A DNA stretch of 64,000 nucleotides from assembly GCA_963575745.1 (NCBI GenBank), contig CAUYUJ010019878.1:104796-168795 (forward strand), given 5' to 3'. This DNA comes from Prorocentrum cordatum (taxonomy: Eukaryota > Sar > Dinophyceae > Prorocentrales > Prorocentraceae). The translations under genes and the position numbers were made by a program. This document shows positions 20,450 through 31,939 of the stretch, in pieces; position 1 is the first letter of the stretch, and each line of letters opens with the position of its first letter. The notes under the pieces were generated by a model. The model saw only the letters and a program-made list of their open reading frames with translations, did no database searches and was not told the origin of the DNA.

Positions 20450-23400
20450 CTTTGGCATACCCTTCACACGACCCGTGGCCCCACAAGGAGCTCCACCTAA
20501 TGTCCCAGTGGCGCCGTCCGCATGGCGGCGCCGCCCCATTTCGGCACACCCGTCACACGTTTCGTGGCCCTACAAGGAGCTCCACCTAAGGTCCCAGTGG
20601 TGCCGTCCGCATGGCGTCGCCGCCCCGTGCCGCCAAACCCCGCACATGTTTCGTGGCCCCATAGGAGCTCCACCTAAGGTCCCAGTGGCGCAGTCCGCAC
20701 GGCGGCGCCGCCCCATGTCGGCAAACCCCTCACACGTTCCGTGGCCCCACTCCACCTATGGTCCCAATGGCGCCATCCGCATGGCGGCGACGCCCCATGT
20801 CGGCACACCCCGTACACGTCCCGTGGCCCCACAAGGAGCTCCACCCAAGGTCCCAGTGGCGCCGTCCGCATGGCGGCGCCGCCCCATTTCGGCACACCCG
20901 TCACACGTTTCGAGGCCCTACAAGGAGCTCCACCTAAGGTCCCAGTGGTGCCGTCCGCATGGCGGCGCCGCACCATTTCGACCCCATAGGGAGCTCCACC
21001 TAAGGTCCCAATGGCGCCGTCCGCATGGCGGCGCCGCCCCATTTCGGCACACCCGTCACACGTTTCGTGGCCCCACAGGGAGTTAAGGACCCAGTGGTGC
21101 CGTCCGCATGGCGGCGCCGCCCCATTTCGGCAAACCCCTCACACGCTTCGTGGCCCCATAGGGAGCTCCACATATGGTCCCAGTGGCGCCGTCCGCACGG
21201 CGGCGCCGCCCCATGTCCGCAAACCCCTCACACGTTCCGTGGCCCCACTCCACCTAAGGTCCCAGTGGCGTCAGCCGCATGGCGGCGACGCCCCATGTCG
21301 GCACACCCCATCACACGTCCCGTGGCCCCACAAGGAGCTCCACCTAAGGTCCCAGTGGCGCCATCCGCATGGTGGCGCCGCCCCATTTCGGCACACCCGT
21401 CACACGTTTCGTGGCCCTACAAGGAGCTCCACCTAAGGTCCCAGTGGTGCCGTGCGCATGGCGGCGCCGCACCATTTCGGCCCCATAGGGAGCTCCACCT
21501 AAGGTCCCAATGGCGCCATCCGCATGGCGGCGCCGCCCCATTTCGGCACACCCGTCACACGCTTCGTGGCCCTACAAGGAGCTCCACCTAAGGTCCCAGT
21601 GGTGCCGTCCGCATGGCGGCGCCGCACCATTTCGGCCCCATAGGGAACTCCACCTAAGGTCCCAATGGCGCCGTCCGCATGGCGGCGCCGCCCCATTTCG
21701 GCACACCCGTCACACGACCCGTGGCCCCACAGGGAGCTAAGGACCCAGCGGCGCCGTCCGCATGGCGGCGGCGCCCCATTTCGGCAAACCCCTCACACGC
21801 TTCGTGGCCCCATAGGGAACTCCACCTATGGTCCCTGTGGCGCCGTCCGCACGGCGGCGCCGCCCCATTTCGGCAAACCCCATCACACGTTCCGTGGCCC
21901 CACTTCACCTAAGGTCCCAGTGGCGCCATCCGCATGGCGGCGACGCCCCATGTCGGCACACCCCTCACACGTTCCGTGGCCCCACAAGGAGCTCCACCTA
22001 AGGTCCCAATGGCGCCGTCCGCATGGCGGCGCCGCCCCATTTCGGCACACCCGTCACACGTTTCGTGGCCCTACAAGGAGCTCCACCTAAGGTCCCAGTG
22101 GTGCCGTCCGCATGGCGGCGCCGCACCATTTCGACCCCATAGGGAGCTCCACCTAAGGTCCCAATGGCGCCGTCCGCATGGCGGCGCCGCCCCATTTCGG
22201 CACACCCGTCACACGTTTCGTGGCCCCACAGGGAGCTAAGGACCCAGCGGCGCCGTCCGCATGGCGGCGCCTCCCCATTTCGGCAAACCCCTCACACGGT
22301 TCGTGGCCCCATAGGGAGCTCCACCTATGGTCCCAGTGGCGCCGTCCGCACCGCGGCGCCGCCCCATTTCGGCAAACCCCTCACACGTTCCGTGGCCCCA
22401 CTCCACCTAAGGTCCCAGTGGCGCCATCCGCATGGCGGCGACGCCCCATGTCGGCACACCCCGTACACGTCCCGTGGCCCCACAAGGAGCTCCACCTAAG
22501 GTCCCAGTGGAGCCGTCCGCATGGCGGCGCCGCACCAGTTCGGCACACCCGTCACACGTTTCGTGGTCCTACAAGGAGCTCCACCTAAGGTCCCAGTAGT
22601 GCCGTCCAAATGGCGACGCCGCACCAGTTCTGCCCCATAGGGAGCTCCACCTAAGGTCCCAGTGGCGCCGTCCGCATGGCGGCGCCGCCCCATTTCGGCA
22701 CACCCGTCACACGTTTCGTGGCCCTACAAGAAGCTCCACCTAAGGTCCCAGTAGTGCCGTCCAAATGGCGACGCCGCACCATTTCTGCCCCATAGGTAGC
22801 TCCACCTAAGGTCCCAGTGGCGCCGTCCGCATGGCGGCGCCGCCCCATTTCGGCAAACCCCTCACACGCTTCGTGGCCCCATAGGGAGCTCCACCTAAGG
22901 TCCCAGTGGCGCCGTCCGCACGGCGGCGCCGCCCCATTTCGGCACACCCGTCACACGTTTCGTGGCCCCACAGGGAGCTAAGGACCCAGCGGCGCCGTCC
23001 GCATGGCGGCGCCGCCCCATTTCGGCAAACCCCTTACACGCTTCGTGGCCCCAGAGGGAGCTCCACATATGGTCCCAGTGGCGCCGTCCGCACGGCGGCG
23101 CCGCCCCATTTCGGCAAACCCCTCACACGTTCCGTGGCCCCACTCCACCTAAGGTCCCAATGGCGCCATCCGCATGGCGGCGACGCCCCATGTCGGCAAA
23201 CCCCTCACACGTCCCGTGGACCCACAAGGAACTCCACCTAAGGTCCCAGTGGCGCCATCCGCATGGCGGCGACGCCCCATTTCGGCACACCCCATCACAC
23301 GTCCCGTGGCCCCACAAGGAGCTCCACCTAAGGTCCCAGTGGCGCCGTCCGCATGGCGGCGCCGCCCCATTTCGGCACACCCGTCACACGTCTCGTGGCC

Positions 23401-23700
23401 CTATAAGACGCTCCACCCAAGGTCCCAGTGGCGCCGTCCACATGGCGGCGCCGCCCCATTTCGGCAAACCCCTCACACACTTCGTGGCCCCATAGGGAGC
23501 TCCACCTAAGGCCCCAGTAGCGCAGTCCGCATGGCGGCGCCGCCCCATTTCGGCACACCCTCACACGTTTCGTAGTCCCACAAGGAGCTCCACCTAAGGT
23601 CCCAGTGGCGCCGTCCGCATGGCGGCGCTGCCCCGTGTCGGCACACCCCTCACACGCTTCGTGGCCCCATAGGGAGCTCCACCTAAGGTCCCGGCACACC
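20450..23700. repeat. 90-bp satellite S90a
   Basis: The unit contains GTGGCGCCGTCCGCATGGCG, CATTTCGGCACACCCGTCAC, and CGTGGCCCCATAGGGAGCTC followed by CACCTAAGG. Most units are 90 bp; some are shortened to about 63 bp. Because 90 is divisible by three, all six frames stay open for long distances; these are not genes. GGCGCC palindromes flank the GTCCGCATGGC core. Confidence 0.95.
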
Positions 23701-23859
23701 CCTCACACCCAAGGACCCACCGGCGCAGTTCCAATGTAAGCGTTGCTTCCGTTTCGGCATACCTCTCACACGTTTTGTGGCCCAGAGCTCCTTCCGTTTG
23801 CGCCCACTGCTGGCGGGGGCGGTTCTTCGCCCGTCCACGCCAGCACGCGCGCGGGCGTC

Positions 23860-23862
23860 GTG

Positions 23863-23911
<49 letters not shown>

Positions 23912-23980
23912 GCGTCGGCGTCGTCGTCGTCGTCGTCGTTGTCGTCGTCGTTGTGGTAGTCGCCGTCGTCGCCGCCGCCG
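23860..23980. repeat. (GTC)n array
   Basis: GTC triplets with GGC and TTG variants between the two satellite blocks. Confidence 0.95.
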
Positions 23981-24029
23981 CCGTCTTTCTCGCCCTGCCT
24001 GGATGCCGGAATCGTCAGGCACTACACGA

Positions 24030-24760
24030 GGAGCTCCACCGAGGGCCCCAGTGGTGGTATCTGCATACGTTTTCCCCACCTGGTACAAAGCTTCGTGGCC
24101 ACATAGGGAACTCCAACGAAGGCCCCAGAGGCGACGTTCGTATGCGGTTCCCCCATCCAGCACAAAGCTCCGCGACCCCACAGGGAGCTCCACCGAAGAC
24201 CCCAGAAGCGGTATCCGCATGTGTTTCCCCCACCCAGTACAAAGCTTCGTGGCCCCATAGGGAGCTCCACCGAAGGCCCCAGCGGCGGTGTCCGCATGCG
24301 TTTCCCCCACCCAGCACAGCGCTTCGTGGCCCATAGGTGGCTCCACCGAAGGCCCCAGTGGCGGCGTTCGCATGCGTCTCCTCCATCCAATACAACGTTT
24401 CGTGGCCCCGTTGGGAGCTCCACCGAAGGCCTCAGCGGCGGTGTTCGCATGCATCGCCCCCACTCGATACAACGCTTCGTGGCCCTATGGGGAGCTCCAC
24501 CGAAGGCCCCAGTGGCGGTGTTCGCATGCGTCTCCCCCACTCAGTACAGCGATTCGTGACCCCATAGGGAGCTCCACCGAAGGCCCCCAGTGGCGAGGTC
24601 CCCATGGCGGCCCTGCTCCATTTCGTCACACCCCTGACACGTTTCGCGGCCCCATATGGAGCGCCACCGAAGGCCCCAATGGCTGCGCCCGCATGCGTCT
24701 CCGCCCCACTCCGGCACACCCTGTACACGCTTCGTGGCCCCATACACAGATCCACCGAGG
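24030..24760. repeat. 78-bp satellite S78
   Basis: Units contain GAGCTCCACCGAAGGCCCCA, then TTCGCATGCGT, then CGCTTCGTGGCCCCATAGGG. They share this last core with S90a, S90b and the 38-kb minisatellite. Confidence 0.9.
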
Positions 24761-24899
24761 GCGGTACCCACAACGGCGATACTCACAGCTGCAGATGGTC
24801 GGGCCCTTCGCCAAGAGAAGTTTCCGTGGCGGGGCGGCCGCGCGTGGCTGGCCGTTGTTGTGTATTTGGTTCGCGGCGTCGCGTCCCGGGGCCCGCTCT

Positions 24900-25345
24900 C
24901 GGGGGAGGAGGAGGAGGAGGAGGAGGAGGAGGAGGAGGAGGAGGAGGAGGAGGAGGAGGAGGAGGGGAGGAGGGAAGTAGGGAGGAGGAGGAGGAAGAGG
25001 AGGAGGAGGAGGTGGAGGTGGAGGTGGAGGTGGAGGTGGGAGGAGGAGGAGGAGGAGGAGGAGGAGGAGGAGGAGGAGGAGGAGGAGGACTCCCGAGGGG
25101 CTCCCGAGGGGGCCGTGGAGCGCTCCGCCCGCCCAGGCCTCGCCGAGGCCTCGCGGAGGCCTCACGAGGCACCCACCCCCCCAGAGCAGTCGGCCTGGGG
25201 GAGTGGGGGGGGAAGAGCAGCAGCTCCAAGGAGGAGGAGGAGGAGGAGGAGGAGGAGGAGGAGGAGGAGGAGGAGGAGGAGGAGGAGGGAGGAGGAGGAG
25301 GAGGTGGCGTCGGAGGAGGAGGAGGAGGAGGGTGGCGGAGAGATT
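24900..25345. repeat. (GGA)n arrays with 130-bp spacer
   Basis: Polypurine arrays at about 24903-25092 and 25226-25345. The spacer between them is GC-rich and unassigned. Confidence 0.95.
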
Positions 25346-25655
25346 CGCCGCGACCCTGTCGGCGTGTGTGAGGGGCTTGTCGGTTCGAGTCGTCGTCTAC
25401 TTCAGTCGGCGCCTCCGTCGTCCCTTCTCCCTGCATCCTCCTCCTCCTCCTCGAGCCTGTCAGCGAGGGAAACGCCTGGCAGTGTCGTGATCGAGCCGAA
25501 GGGAAGCCCCTTCCCCGTGATCCCCTCCCCGTTGGGGGGGAGAGCAGCAGCGCCGCGGCGGCAGGGAGTCAAGGGCTGGAGAACTGCCGTCGAAGCACGA
25601 GGCCAGTGCCGCCTGGTTTGGCGAAGGATCGCGCCAATCCTGTCGTATGGAAGCA
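25346..25655. other. Unassigned stretch
   Basis: No gene is recognised. Confidence 0.4.
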
Positions 25656-25749
25656 TGGCCCGTCTCCAATCCACGCGCCTCGACTGATGTGTTTGCGCTT
25701 CCTGGCCCGTCTCCAATCCACGCGCCTCGACTGATGTGTTTGCGCTTCC
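25656..25749. repeat. 47-bp perfect tandem duplication
   Basis: A unit starting TGGCCCGTCTCCAATCCACG occurs at 25656 and 25703 without change, just before the next GGA array. Confidence 0.95.
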
Positions 25750-25755
25750 TCGGGG

Positions 25756-26210
25756 GGGCGGCGAGGAGGAGGAGGAGGAGGAGCAGGAGCAGGAGGAGAA
25801 GGAGGAGGAGGGGAAGGAGGAAGAGGGGGAGGAGGAGGTGGAGGAGGAGGAGGAGGAGGAGGAGGAGGAGGGAGGAGGAGGAGGAGGAGGAACGGGAGGA
25901 GGAGGAGACGGGGAGGAGGAGGGGGGAGGAGGAAGAGGAGAGGAGGAGGAGGAGGAGGAGGAGGAGGAGGAGGAGGAGGGGGGAGGAGGAGGAGGAGGGA
26001 GGAGGAGGCGAGGAGAGGGAGGACGAGGAGGAGGAGGAGGAGGGGGGAGGAGGAGGAGGGGAGGAGGAGGTGGGAGGGCGGAGGAGGAGGATAGGAGGAG
26101 GAGGAGGAGGAGGAGGAGGAAAGAGGAGGAGGAGGAGGAGGAGGAGGGAGGAGGAGGAGGAGGAGGAGGAGGAGGAGGAGGAGGAGGAGGAGAAAGAGGA
26201 GGAGGGGTCT
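25756..26210. repeat. (GGA)n array
   Basis: About 450 bp of polypurine. Confidence 0.95.
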
Positions 26211-26568
26211 TCACGTCCCAAAGGTTGCGGTGCCGCAGGCCCTGGGGGCGCAAGGCTCGATGGACAGGCTCAGCGCGGCGAGCACGAAACGCTTCAGAGT
26301 AGCGGCCCAGTGGGAGCACGGACGAGGCCGTGGAGGAGGCCGAGGGGCAGGGGACGGGGGAGAGAAAAAGAATAAACAGAGAAAGGGGAAGAAGAGGAAG
26401 ATGACGAGGACGAAGAGGTAGGGAAAGAGGAGGGGAAGGAGGAGGAGGAGGAAGAGGAGGAGTAGAAAGAGATGGACTGCGAGGAAACCAGCGGGAGCAG
26501 CAGGAAGTCAGGGAGAAGAGAGCAGGAGAGGCAGCGGGAGAGCCCCAATAACCTCCCTCCTCCTCCCG
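26211..26568. other. Unassigned purine-rich stretch
   Basis: No gene is recognised; GAG-rich at 26390-26470. Confidence 0.5.
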
Positions 26569-27270
<702 letters not shown>

Positions 27271-27926
27271 CCATTCTCGTCCCGCCGGCAGCAGACGTCT
27301 TCCACCTACGGACGAACACCGAGGCCAGCCCAGGGGCCGGGGGGCCCGCGGCTCCCTCCGAGACTCCCTGCCACCCCGAGGGCCGCGCCCGGGGGCCGAC
27401 GATGTCCGCGACGGACAGCTGGTACCCCTCGACGAGCCAGCGGGCGGCCACCCTGGCGGACCTCGAGGCCGAGCGCCCCCTGCGCCTCGGCCCATAGATG
27501 AGAGAGTAGGCATCGCTCGAGGAAGCGAGAACGGCATGAACGTACCCATCGGACGGAGTGAACAGATACGGCAGGTTCGTGCGGCGTCGGCACGCATCAA
27601 GCTTTCTGCCACCGCGTCGACCGTTCGCTCTCGAATCGGCCGCGGCCCCGATCGTTCCAGGTTGAATTCCGTCGGGTCCAGTGGCGTCACCGTGTCCCTC
27701 GGTGCTTCCGCAGAATTCAACCTTGAGCGCCCTCGCCGGCGTCGCCCGCGCGCCAACGCCGCGCGAACCTACAGCAGACACAGGAAACGGGAAGGCGCTG
27801 GAAATAGATTGGGCTTCCGCCTGCCCCCTGAAGAGGAGGGAAGAGCGAAAACCGCTCGATGATTGAAGTAGGGAGGCGGCTAACGGCTAATGTAGAGTGG
27901 AACGGGGGGTCCAAAAATACTCACTT
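27271..27926. other. Unassigned; possible minus-strand coding segment
   Basis: Minus-strand 27590-27400 reads NLPYLFTPSDGYVHAVLASS followed by a WLVEGYQLSVADIVG-type peptide of balanced composition. I do not recognise it. It lies downstream of the glycosyltransferase on the same strand and might be another exon or another gene. An inverted pair (GGTTGAATTC near 27660; complement near 27714) lies just beyond. Confidence 0.3.
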
Positions 27927-29399
27927 TCACCGACCGATGGGTAAGCATAAACTCTCGGAGGTCCGCATGGGTTTCTTCGACTGGCGCTGGGCCCCCTCTG
28001 GCGGGGCCTGCAGTGTCGCCCCTGGCGCGCTCCGCGCGCCATGCAAGGAAATCCAGCGCCGATCCCACAAATCCGAAAGCTTATGGGTGTGCCGTTGTTT
28101 CTTCCTCGGATCGCGGAACCACGAGAGGTTCCTGTAGCTGTTCAGCGGCGCCCCTCCGAAGGACACGACGTGGGGCACCACCCACCACGAGGGCGAGCTC
28201 GCCAGGTGCACCGGCTCGCAGGCGAGGTAGTGGTGCAGGAAGCCCTCGGCCGACCAGTGGGCGCGCACCGTCTTGAAATAAGCCTCCGGCCTCGAGGCGT
28301 ACGACCTGTTGGTTGGGACGCGGCGTGGATTGTGCAGCGGGACCGGCAGCGTCCCGTAGGAGAACAGCGCCCGGCCGAAGCGGTCACGGCAGCCCCCATG
28401 GCACGCAATCCCGACACTGCGGAAGCAAGAGCCCAGGACGACGTCGTCCCAATGACCCAAAAAGAAGTCGCAGGAGAGGGAGTAGAAGAATTCGGCTGGG
28501 TACTCACCTTGCCGCTGAATCTCGGACAGCTCCGCGTCTCGCTGCTTCATGTAGCCCGGGGGGTACTTCCGACGGTCATCTGCTCTGGCCTGGAGGTAAC
28601 CTGCCAGCACTTTGAGCGCCGCTTGGGTCAGGCAAACCCCCGCAGCGCCGGACGGGTACTCGCCGAAGGTGTCCTTCCCACGCTCGAGCGGGAGGCCCAA
28701 ATAAACCACATCGTTCCTCGAGATGTTGTCAGCCACAATGTAGGCAAGCAAGTTCTCTATGATGAAAACCGAATCCAAATCAAAGCGACAAAACACATCC
28801 GCCTGGTCCATACGTACTTCGGCATTGAACAGGAACATGTGCAGGTCCTTCTGAATGGTATTGCCGAAGAATGTCTTGTCCAGTGCCTGCGACTGGTTGC
28901 CCCAGCCCCCAGCAAACTCCCCATCTGGCTCCATGTCGGGGAACACTCCCCGCAAATTCACGACCCCAATGCCCGCCACTTCGTCCAAGTCGTACGGGAG
29001 CCCATCCTGATCCTTCACGGTCGCCTCGGCCGCCACATATGCCTCTGACCAGCAGCAGTGCCGCGCGAACGTCCGCCCCATGGCCCGCAGCTGCTGCAAC
29101 TCTTGCGGAAAGACCGCATGGAACAGGCAGGCCACGCACGGCGGGGCAGGCCCGCCAGCAGTGCGGCCAGCGATGGCTCGTGCCCAACGCCGGGAGAAGT
29201 CCGCATCGTGCGCGGCCATCTCCGCCTGGCAGGCCCTGGGCCCAATGCCTGCGTGGGCAAGCCCTGGCAGCGTTCGCACAATGTCCACAGCCGGACTGCC
29301 TGGCCCCAAGCAGCCATCCAAGAGACTCAACTGCATCGCTTCGTGGGTGTACTGCCTCGCAGCGTTCGGTTCGCCAACATGTGCTGCCCGCGTCGCACA
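27927..29399 (-). CDS. GT31/fringe-like glycosyltransferase, 5' end missing in gap
   Basis: Predicted Golgi-type beta-1,3-glycosyltransferase of the C1GALT1/fringe kind, which adds a sugar from a UDP donor to glycans. Counting from the first Met (29336): a Cys-containing N-terminal region at about 67-160; a DxD metal/UDP-sugar motif in FCRFDLDSVFIIENLL (residues 182-197); YLGLPLERG then YPSGAAGVCLTQAALKVLAG (227-246), matching the family's glycine loop; and the catalytic-region motif WDDVVLGSCFRSVGI (296-310). The frame stays open for 21 codons upstream of that Met up to the N gap, so the true start, and any signal anchor, is probably inside the gap. No intron is needed for more than 430 codons. 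After about residue 412 the sequence is element M (27938-28092), so the last 55 or so residues derive from an insertion. The exact acceptor and product are unknown. Confidence 0.7.
   Translation of the reverse strand, partial: CATRAAHVGEPNAARQYTHEAMQLSLLDGCLGPGSPAVDIVRTLPGLAHAGIGPRACQAEMAAHDADFSRRWARAIAGRTAGGPAPPCVACLFHAVFPQELQQLRAMGRTFARHCCWSEAYVAAEATVKDQDGLPYDLDEVAGIGVVNLRGVFPDMEPDGEFAGGWGNQSQALDKTFFGNTIQKDLHMFLFNAEVRMDQADVFCRFDLDSVFIIENLLAYIVADNISRNDVVYLGLPLERGKDTFGEYPSGAAGVCLTQAALKVLAGYLQARADDRRKYPPGYMKQRDAELSEIQRQGEYPAEFFYSLSCDFFLGHWDDVVLGSCFRSVGIACHGGCRDRFGRALFSYGTLPVPLHNPRRVPTNRSYASRPEAYFKTVRAHWSAEGFLHHYLACEPVHLASSPSWWVVPHVVSFGGAPLNSYRNLSWFRDPRKKQRHTHKLSDLWDRRWISLHGARSAPGATLQAPPEGAQRQSKKPMRTSESLCLPIGR
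27938..28092. mobile_element. Palindromic element M, copy 2, overlapping the GT gene 3' end
   Basis: The inverted ends GGGTAAGCATAAACT and, complemented, CACCCATAAGCTTTCGG flank an interior sharing TTTCTT, GGCGCTGGG and CCCC blocks with copy 1. The glycosyltransferase frame runs through it to a stop at 27927. Confidence 0.65.
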
Positions 29400-29499
29400 N
29401 NNNNNNNNNNNNNNNNNNNNNNNNNNNNNNNNNNNNNNNNNNNNNNNNNNNNNNNNNNNNNNNNNNNNNNNNNNNNNNNNNNNNNNNNNNNNNNNNNNN
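29400..29499. other. Assembly gap (100 N)
   Basis: Exactly 100 Ns, the usual placeholder for a gap of unknown length. It truncates the glycosyltransferase. Confidence 0.98.
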
Positions 29500-29795
29500 C
29501 TTGGGGAGAGCTCTGGGGGAGAGCTCTGGGGGAGAGCTCCGGGGGAGAGCTCTGGGGGAGAGCTCTGGGGGAGAGCTCTGTGGGAGAGCTCTGGGAGGGA
29601 GCTCTGGGGGAGAGCTCTGGGGGAGAGCTCTGGGGGAGAGCTCTGGGGGAGAGCTCTGGGGGAGAGCTCTGGGGGAGAGCTCTGGGGGAGAGCTCTGGGA
29701 GAGAGCTCTGGGGGGGAGCTCTGGGGGGGAGCTCTGGGGAGAGCTCTGGGGGAGAGATTTGGGGGAGAGCTCTGGGGGAGAGCTCTGGGGGAGAA
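29500..29795. repeat. 14-bp minisatellite GAGAGCTCTGGGGG
   Basis: About 20 units with small length changes, each holding a SacI palindrome. It abuts the gap, so the gap probably lies in this array. Confidence 0.95.
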
Positions 29796-29967
29796 GTTGA
29801 GCGGTATCCGCGAGCATCCGGCCGAGGGTTAGGGGTTATCATTGTGCAAGCGAAGCACAGCCTCGGGCCGGCAGGCCTATGGTCGCGGTGAGCTCGACTT
29901 GCAGCTCGCTCTCACTAGCAGATCCTTACAGGCGTGGCGGTGCGCGCCCCCAGGTCCGCGCCTGCAG
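29796..29967. other. Unassigned, subtelomere-like position
   Basis: A short single-copy-looking segment between the minisatellite and the telomeric repeats. It contains one GGGTTAGGGGTT. Confidence 0.4.
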
Positions 29968-30116
29968 TTTAGGGTTTAGGGTTTAGGGTTTAGGGTTTAG
30001 GGTTTAAGGGTTTAGGGTTTAAGGGTTTAGGGTTTAGGGTTTAGGGTTTAGGGTTTAGGGTTTAGGGTTTAGGGTTTAGGGTTTAGGGTTTAGGGTTTAG
30101 GGTTTAGGGTTTAGGG
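29968..30116 (+). repeat. Interstitial telomeric repeat (TTTAGGG)n
   Basis: 21 head-to-tail TTTAGGG units; two carry an extra A. The G-rich strand runs toward higher coordinates, as at a right-hand chromosome end, yet at least 33 kb of sequence follows. Confidence 0.97.
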
Positions 30117-30929
30117 TTCCTGCTCATCTTGAGCAGGACCTGCTGTCCACGAGGCGGAGGGCCGCCTGCCCAACGGCGGCCGCTTCTGGTTCGGGGCAGC
30201 ATCTGTTGCTGGGCATTGGACCCAGTCTTTCCGTGCCCATTTCGGGCGTCCAAAGTTTCAGAAGGAGTTCTGAGAAGGCCGAAGCTGTGCCGGCAGGACT
30301 TCGAGGGCCACCCGCAAATCAGCTCACGCCCACTGCGAGATGGAACTCGCCGTGCGAGCTGCTGCCGTCGGGGGTGGCGACCTGCAGCGGGGTCGATGAG
30401 ACCGTTCTGTTTCGGCGGCGCTCTTTGCGAAGCATCGTTGGGAAGAGTCTCGGGCCTGCTAGACTGCTTCCATAGAGCGCAGTCAGTTACCTCTCCGAGG
30501 ATTTCACCGTCCTAGACCTTGCCTCCCACTCTGGATCCGCGTCAGGGCCTTGACCCACGGACGCGGTGTGGTCGTGGGAGTCTTCCGAGGCCGAGTCGAG
30601 CAGAGACGTCGCCATCCGCTTCCGTGTTCAGCTTGGGCGCTCGCAGGCTTCCCGGCCAGCAGCCTCTGGCGGTCTTCTCACCATTCCTTGCCGATTCCCA
30701 GGCTCGGTGGGCGAGCGGGCGAGCCGTGCCCTGACGTCCGCTGCTCTGCAGCCAACCCGCCTCGTAAGGACGAGCGACTTTCCAAGGTCACCCTTGCGTC
30801 CTTCCCCCTCGGCCCATCCTTGGCCGCTTTCGCTGGCCGCGCCCCGCTCGCAGAGTGTCGACATGGCCCTCCAAGACCCTTGCGTCCTCATCGTGCGTCC
30901 TTGCTCTACGGGCTGACTGTGGGTGGTCG
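30117..30929. other. Unassigned stretch
   Basis: Moderately GC-rich, no satellite, no recognisable protein or RNA gene. Confidence 0.4.
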
Positions 30930-31066
30930 GTGAAACGCTGCTGAAGGAGAGGATCTAAGGCCCCTGAGGCCACTCGGAGCCTCGCTGGCCCGGTCGTCAG
31001 GAGCCTTCGGGGCCGATCTTGGCTGGCGCTGTCGTGCAGCTCCAGTGGGGGCTCACCAGCAGGCCC
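30930..31066 (+). repeat. Dispersed repeat L, copy 1
   Basis: It contains CGCTGCTGAAGGAGAGGATC and GCCGATCTTGGCTGGCGC. A copy lies at 48620-48795. Both sit next to family A repeats. Confidence 0.75.
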
Positions 31067-31069
31067 AGA

Positions 31070-31235
31070 CCCCCTACGTCGCGTCTTTTTCCCAACGTCG
31101 ACCCCAGAGGTCTCGACCCCTTCCCTGGGACCGGTTCTTCATCCCGAGTCGTCTTTTGACGGCCCCGAGGCCCGGCAAGGGCCCCCAGAGGCCGAACATA
31201 TAGAAACACTCCCCGTCGTGTTTTTTGCACAGCGC
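31070..31235 (-). repeat. Family A, minus orientation
   Basis: The complement matches the family A consensus from the CGAGG...GTCCCGGGGAA block to the CACGACGGGGAG block, ending at the CAGCGCGAGGGGGTCTGG flank. Confidence 0.8.
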
Positions 31236-31309
31236 GAGGGGGTCTGGGGGGGGGGGCTTCACCAGCAAGGCGTCCTTACTACGCGGGAAGGCTGTGATGT
31301 GTTCCAGTT
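31236..31309. other. Spacer of an inverted pair of family A copies
   Basis: It is bordered by AGCGCGAGGGGGTCTGG (31229) and its complement (about 31308), placing two A copies back to back. Confidence 0.6.
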
Positions 31310-31492
31310 CCAGACCCCCTTCGCGCTGTGAAAAAATCACGACGGGAGGCTTTTCGCTATTTTCGGCCCCTATAAGGGCCCTCGCCGGGCCCTGGGACCC
31401 TCAAAAAACGACTCGGGATGAGAAACCCGTCCCGGGGAATGGGTCGAGGCTTCTGGGGACCCCGCATGGAAAAAATCACGGCCTCGGATCTC
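31310..31492 (+). repeat. Family A, complete copy
   Basis: It runs from the GTGAAAAAATCACGACGGGA block to CATGGAAAAAATCACGGCC, then a short (TCC)n at 31490-31520. Confidence 0.85.
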
Positions 31493-31554
31493 CTCCTCCT
31501 CCTCCTCCTCCTCCTCCTCCCCCTCGGGGACCAAGCTTCACACCGCACCTTCGC

Positions 31555-31755
31555 GGACGGGCCCAGACCCCCTCGCGCTGCGAAGAAGAATCCCGACGGG
31601 AGGCTGGTCGCTGTCTTCGGCCCCGACACAGGTGCCCTCGCGGGGCCCCGGGACCGCCAAAAGACGACGCGGGACGAGGAAGCGGTCCCGACGAAGGGGT
31701 CGAGGCTTCCGGGGACCCCGCGTGGAGAAAATCACGGCCTCGGACCTCGGGGTCC
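31555..31755 (+). repeat. Family A copy
   Basis: It contains GACGGGAGGCTGGTCGCTGT, GCCCTCGCGGGGCCC and GGGTCGAGGCTTCCGGGGAC. Confidence 0.85.
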
Positions 31756-31939
31756 TCGGGCCATCCCTGAGGTTCTGGCGTCTCCATCTGTTCTCGCGCC
31801 GGGCGCCTTCGCCTCCGGTCGGGCCCCGGGGCCCTCGCAGCTCGACCTGGCTCGAGGGGTGCCGCAGGAAGAGGAGGTCCGGGGTTCTGGTCGCGATGTC
31901 TGGCGATGTTGCAGCGTTGTCGCTACGTTGGAATTCCGG

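Larger units (their letters stand above)
19824..24830. repeat. Composite satellite element S, copy 1 (5 kb)
   Basis: Order of parts: a 5' module (19824-19875, CCCAACCATCCTGTGGTGTT and GAGACAGCGCCCCG), a TCC/CTC tract, a CAT array, a 90-bp satellite (about 20450-23700), a GTC array (about 23862-23975), a 78-bp satellite (about 24030-24760), and a 3' module (GCGGTACCCACAAC at 24761, then CCTTCGCCA at about 24804). The same 5' and 3' modules bound a second array at 39200-41050, so the borders are conserved although the lengths differ. Confidence 0.8.

Noticed and set aside
29968-30116. True chromosome end
   Set aside because: Sequence continues for 33 kb on the far side; only a misjoin would make it an end, which cannot be shown here.
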